A DNA stretch of 64,000 nt from Thalassospira lucentensis (lineage in GTDB: Bacteria; Pseudomonadota; Alphaproteobacteria; Rhodospirillales; Thalassospiraceae). The notes under the pieces are model-generated. The model saw only the letters and a list, made by a program, of their open reading frames with translations. It was not told where the DNA came from and did no database searches. Position numbers and translations under genes: made by a program. The stretch covers positions 186,001 through 250,000 of the forward strand of contig NZ_LPVY01000003.1 of the NCBI RefSeq assembly GCF_001613805.1, read 5' to 3'. Numbering within the stretch: position 1 is the first letter of the stretch; every line of letters starts with the position of its first letter. This document shows, one piece after another, positions 63,153 through 64,000 of the stretch.

Positions 63153-63262
63153 GACTTCACGTGTAATCTGCTGTTAAGGTTTCCGTCCAAACAAAGACTT
63201 AACGGTTCCGCTACGGATTGTTTCTTGCGGCCCCTGTATAGCAACTAAAACAGGACAGGCAT

Positions 63263-64000
63263 ATGGCATCCTTTGCTGCACCAAGACTTCATGTCATTGG
63301 AGCCGGACTGGCCGGGTCCGCACTTGCAACTCAGATGGCGCAGGATGGTGTATCCGTAACGCTGTACGATTCCGGTGAACCATTCGCCAGTCGTTGGACA
63401 CGCGGGATGAAAACCGCCCCCGAAGACCACAAGGTTGCCGAACCGGAAATTTTCTATGATCCAGAGGATCTGGTTAGGCATTTTTTCGCCCAATGGCCGG
63501 AAATACCGCGAAAACTGATAAGGCCGGCTCATGCGGTTATCGGTCTTAAACATCCTGGACGCAGCCCGGCCATCATTGACCTTGATCATGGTATTGCCGC
63601 GGCTTTGATAGCACGCAGACCAACAATCTTTGCCCGGTTGTTCACGGCCTGGAATTTATGGTTGTCACGCTATGCCAGCGAAGACAAGCGTGTCCGTCAA
63701 CACGTCAGAATTGCCGCTGATACCATCGAGAACCAGCAGGCACCGACAGCGACCTATCATCAGGATGCACTTGCGACGCTGGCCGAAGTCCTGTTTTCGA
63801 TGCCGGCACATAATTGCTCGGCCTCGTTGCTGGGGCGTGTTTTGCTGCCAACTTGGCGGGAAATGCAACGCCATAATGCGAGTCATGCCTTCGCGGCTAT
63901 TGATCCGATCATTCTGAATGATATTGCACTGCCTGCCCTGCGTGATCACTTTATCGCTGCCGGTGGCGACATCATCAGCGGCATGGAACTTGGTGATATC
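63263..64000 (+). CDS. FAD-dependent oxidoreductase, HpnE-like (partial, C-terminus outside window)
   Basis: The visible 246 codons begin at ATG 63263, with AGGACAGG upstream. The FAD dinucleotide motif [20 protein letters not shown] is at about residues 9-28, followed by a region (GIAALIARRPTIFARLFTAW, then LFSMPAHNCSASLLGRVLLP and LPALRDHFIAAGGDIISGME) laid out like squalene-associated FAD-dependent desaturase/hydroxysqualene dehydroxylase HpnE. The usual GGR motif after the FAD site is replaced by SRWTRGMK, so it is a divergent member. No hopanoid synthase genes are in view. The truncation is the window edge. Confidence 0.6.
   Translation, partial: MASFAAPRLHVIGAGLAGSALATQMAQDGVSVTLYDSGEPFASRWTRGMKTAPEDHKVAEPEIFYDPEDLVRHFFAQWPEIPRKLIRPAHAVIGLKHPGRSPAIIDLDHGIAAALIARRPTIFARLFTAWNLWLSRYASEDKRVRQHVRIAADTIENQQAPTATYHQDALATLAEVLFSMPAHNCSASLLGRVLLPTWREMQRHNASHAFAAIDPIILNDIALPALRDHFIAAGGDIISGMELGDI

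Noticed and set aside
1-64000. CRISPR array, prophage, IS element or integron
   Set aside because: No regular repeat-spacer series, no transposase or integrase-like protein, and no terminal inverted repeats noticed; the region reads as ordinary chromosome.

Overview
The window looks like a chromosomal segment of a marine alphaproteobacterium. Supporting points are the ectoine genes with a divergent MarR regulator, alphaproteobacterial-type LexA boxes (GTTC-N7-GTTC or its complement), SdhE beside mfd, TrmFO, an NDUFAF6-like protein and a high density of ABC importers. The gene content and order would suit Thalassospira or a close relative in Rhodospirillales; that genus guess is inference. No phage, IS element, CRISPR array or rRNA operon is seen. 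One tRNA gene, tRNA-Ser(UGA), is present.

Layout. 1-2074: the start of an ectABC operon (ectA, then partial ectB, minus strand) with divergent ectR. 2413-10921, minus strand: a housekeeping and cell-wall block read mltB-rlpA-dacC-tmk-holB, then a hairpin, then metG-tatD-metallohydrolase. 11167-13418: tRNA-Ser and a chemoreceptor. 13836-18301: a basic amino-acid ABC importer (ATPase, binding protein, two permeases) plus an M14-family hydrolase. 18390-21194: deoC-deoB (deoxyribose salvage) and a FrnE-like DsbA protein. 21251-27349: DNA repair, with sdhE-mfd divergent from recG. 27408-33856: DUF502 protein, Nudix hydrolases, rpoH, YchJ, an unknown gene with a ten-G tract, ssb and free-Met sulfoxide reductase.

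34025-42813, minus strand: ugpBAEC-type (glycerol-3-phosphate) and potFGHI-type (putrescine) importers. 43120-54809: a divergent amino-sugar locus. On the minus strand are murQ and a CUT1 sugar importer. On the plus strand are a BadF/BadG-type sugar kinase, a GntR/UTRA regulator, a SIS-family deaminase, nagA, a Gfo/Idh oxidoreductase and class II aldolase fbaA. Together they suggest uptake and intracellular phosphorylation of GlcNAc and/or MurNAc, conversion to fructose-6-phosphate, and entry to glycolysis. TGGTAT half-sites on both sides of the divergent promoter are candidate regulator operators. 55001-64000: uvrA behind a promoter with a LexA box, an unknown membrane protein, trmFO, a secreted unknown, an NDUFAF6-like protein, an MscS channel, and a partial HpnE-like flavoprotein.

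Recurrent non-coding themes: LexA boxes just downstream of the predicted -10 of uvrA and recG; GC-rich hairpins directly after the binding-protein gene in all four ABC importer operons; and structured or palindromic leaders before deoC and rpoH.
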